From positions 1 to 41,319 of the forward strand of contig CAIZLM010000269.1 of the NCBI GenBank assembly GCA_903933805.1: a stretch of 41,319 bases of DNA, read 5' to 3'. A program made the translations under genes and the position numbers. Positions 40,684-41,319 of this stretch are shown in pieces. Under the pieces are notes generated by a model. The model was not told the DNA's origin. It made no database searches and saw only the letters and a list, made by a program, of their open reading frames with translations. Numbering within the stretch: the first letter of the stretch is position 1; each line of letters starts with the position of its first letter. This DNA is from an uncultured Bacteroidota bacterium. Its GTDB lineage: Bacteria > Bacteroidota > Bacteroidia > Chitinophagales > Saprospiraceae.

Positions 40684-41319
40684 ATGACAAATACGCTGTT
40701 GAAATCTTTTTTGGAGGAAGCTGTGGTACGGTACAACTCCCCGTCTTTCATTGAATCGGATCCTATTTCGGTTCCCCATCGGTACGCCCGATTGCAGGAT
40801 CAGGAGATCATGGGTTTCTGGGCAGCGACGCTGGCTTGGGGGCAGCGGGGCACCATCATAAAAAACGCCCTGCGCCTTGCAGAATTGATGGACAATTCGC
40901 CCTACGATTTTATACTGCACCACCAGGAAGAGGACCGCGCCCGGTTTATGGATTTCAAGCACCGCACCTTTCAATCAACGGATACGCTGTGGTTCTTAGA
41001 ATACCTACAACAGTACTATCGCAGCCATGAATCGCTGGAAACAGCTTTTTCGCGCCACCTGAGGCCGGGCGATGCAACCATTGAAAATGCTTTGAGGGGT
41101 TTTCACGACGATTTTTTTATCCATCCCGATGCGCCCTCGCGTACACGCAAGCATGTGGCTACCCCCGCACGTGGTTCAACCTGTAAAAGACTGAATATGT
41201 TTTTGCGTTGGATGGTCAGGAAAGACAGCGCCGGTGTTGACTTTGGTGTCTGGAATGACATTGCTCCGGACCAATTGCTGATACCCCTGGATGTCCATGT
41301 GGAGCGGGTGGCCCGCCGA
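40684..41319 (+). CDS. TIGR02757 family protein (DUF2400), incomplete at the window edge
   Basis: From the ATG at 40684 the frame stays open to the end, giving 212 residues of a protein that continues beyond the window. The conserved parts of the family are clear: the GFWAATLAWGQRGTIIKNA segment (about 43-61), then RTRKHVATPARGSTCKRLNMFLRWMVRKD and GVDFGVWNDIAPDQLLIPLDVHVERVAR. The pattern CKRLNMFLRWMVR...LDVH resembles helix-hairpin-helix DNA glycosylases of the EndoIII group, so a DNA-repair role has been suspected for the family, but no activity is established. Its gene is monocistronic as far as visible, starting 34 bp after repeat copy 14. Confidence 0.88.
   Translation, partial: MTNTLLKSFLEEAVVRYNSPSFIESDPISVPHRYARLQDQEIMGFWAATLAWGQRGTIIKNALRLAELMDNSPYDFILHHQEEDRARFMDFKHRTFQSTDTLWFLEYLQQYYRSHESLETAFSRHLRPGDATIENALRGFHDDFFIHPDAPSRTRKHVATPARGSTCKRLNMFLRWMVRKDSAGVDFGVWNDIAPDQLLIPLDVHVERVARR

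Overview
The window is about 41 kb of dense bacterial chromosome. It most likely comes from a Bacteroidota organism near the Saprospiria (Haliscomenobacter/Lewinella-like); the phylum is fairly safe and the class is a guess. Supporting signs are an enlarged NusB of about 310 residues, a Bacteroidota-style leucyl-tRNA synthetase, a BatA-type von Willebrand protein, a TIGR02757-family gene, an outer-membrane-style TlpA lipoprotein, TAnnTTTG-type -7 promoter boxes, and no Shine-Dalgarno sequences before the starts. Three genes (leuS, pcm, carA) appear to start with TTG. I found no rRNA, tRNA, CRISPR array, transposase or prophage.

Layout, left to right. A truncated TMTC-like membrane protein and an ABC-F ATPase lie on the minus strand. 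msrB and the sbcD-sbcC nuclease pair follow on plus. Next come a minus-strand GNAT-FKBP pair and a GH29 alpha-L-fucosidase, then a plus-strand TlpA-like lipoprotein with a 717-residue TIR-like/TPR/SDR fusion 25 bp downstream. A minus-strand maltodextrin pair (MFS transporter plus GH13 enzyme) follows. An RNA and metabolism block holds nusB-rlmK (+), pcm-rlmB (-), then phosphohexomutase-rpiB and an M28 peptidase (+). After these are a BatA-like protein and an orphan LolD-type ATPase (+), an ATE/Bpt-like aminoacyl-tRNA-protein transferase followed by leuS (-), a carboxynorspermidine-synthase-like dehydrogenase (+), an orphan OmpR-type regulator (+), a gene covering only the N-terminal third of Mfd (+), queE (+), two small envelope proteins (+), an enoyl-CoA hydratase homologue (+), carA (-) and a TIGR02757 gene running off the right edge.

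The strongest non-gene signal is a dispersed palindromic repeat found at 14 intergenic loci. It has a short form of about 75 bp and a long form of about 160 bp, with termini close to TAACTGGTTAG...CTAACCAGTTA. In six copies the same end lies at, or within about 10 bp of, a stop codon, and in two it overlaps the stop. The repeat looks like a non-autonomous MITE/REP-type element that may act as a transcription terminator.

The most unusual proteins are the TIR-like/TPR/SDR fusion, a LeuRS carrying about 120 extra residues that look like a nuclease fold next to the KMSKS region, and the free-standing Mfd N-terminal module. The rest is housekeeping and glycan metabolism, with no recognisable defence island or conjugative element.
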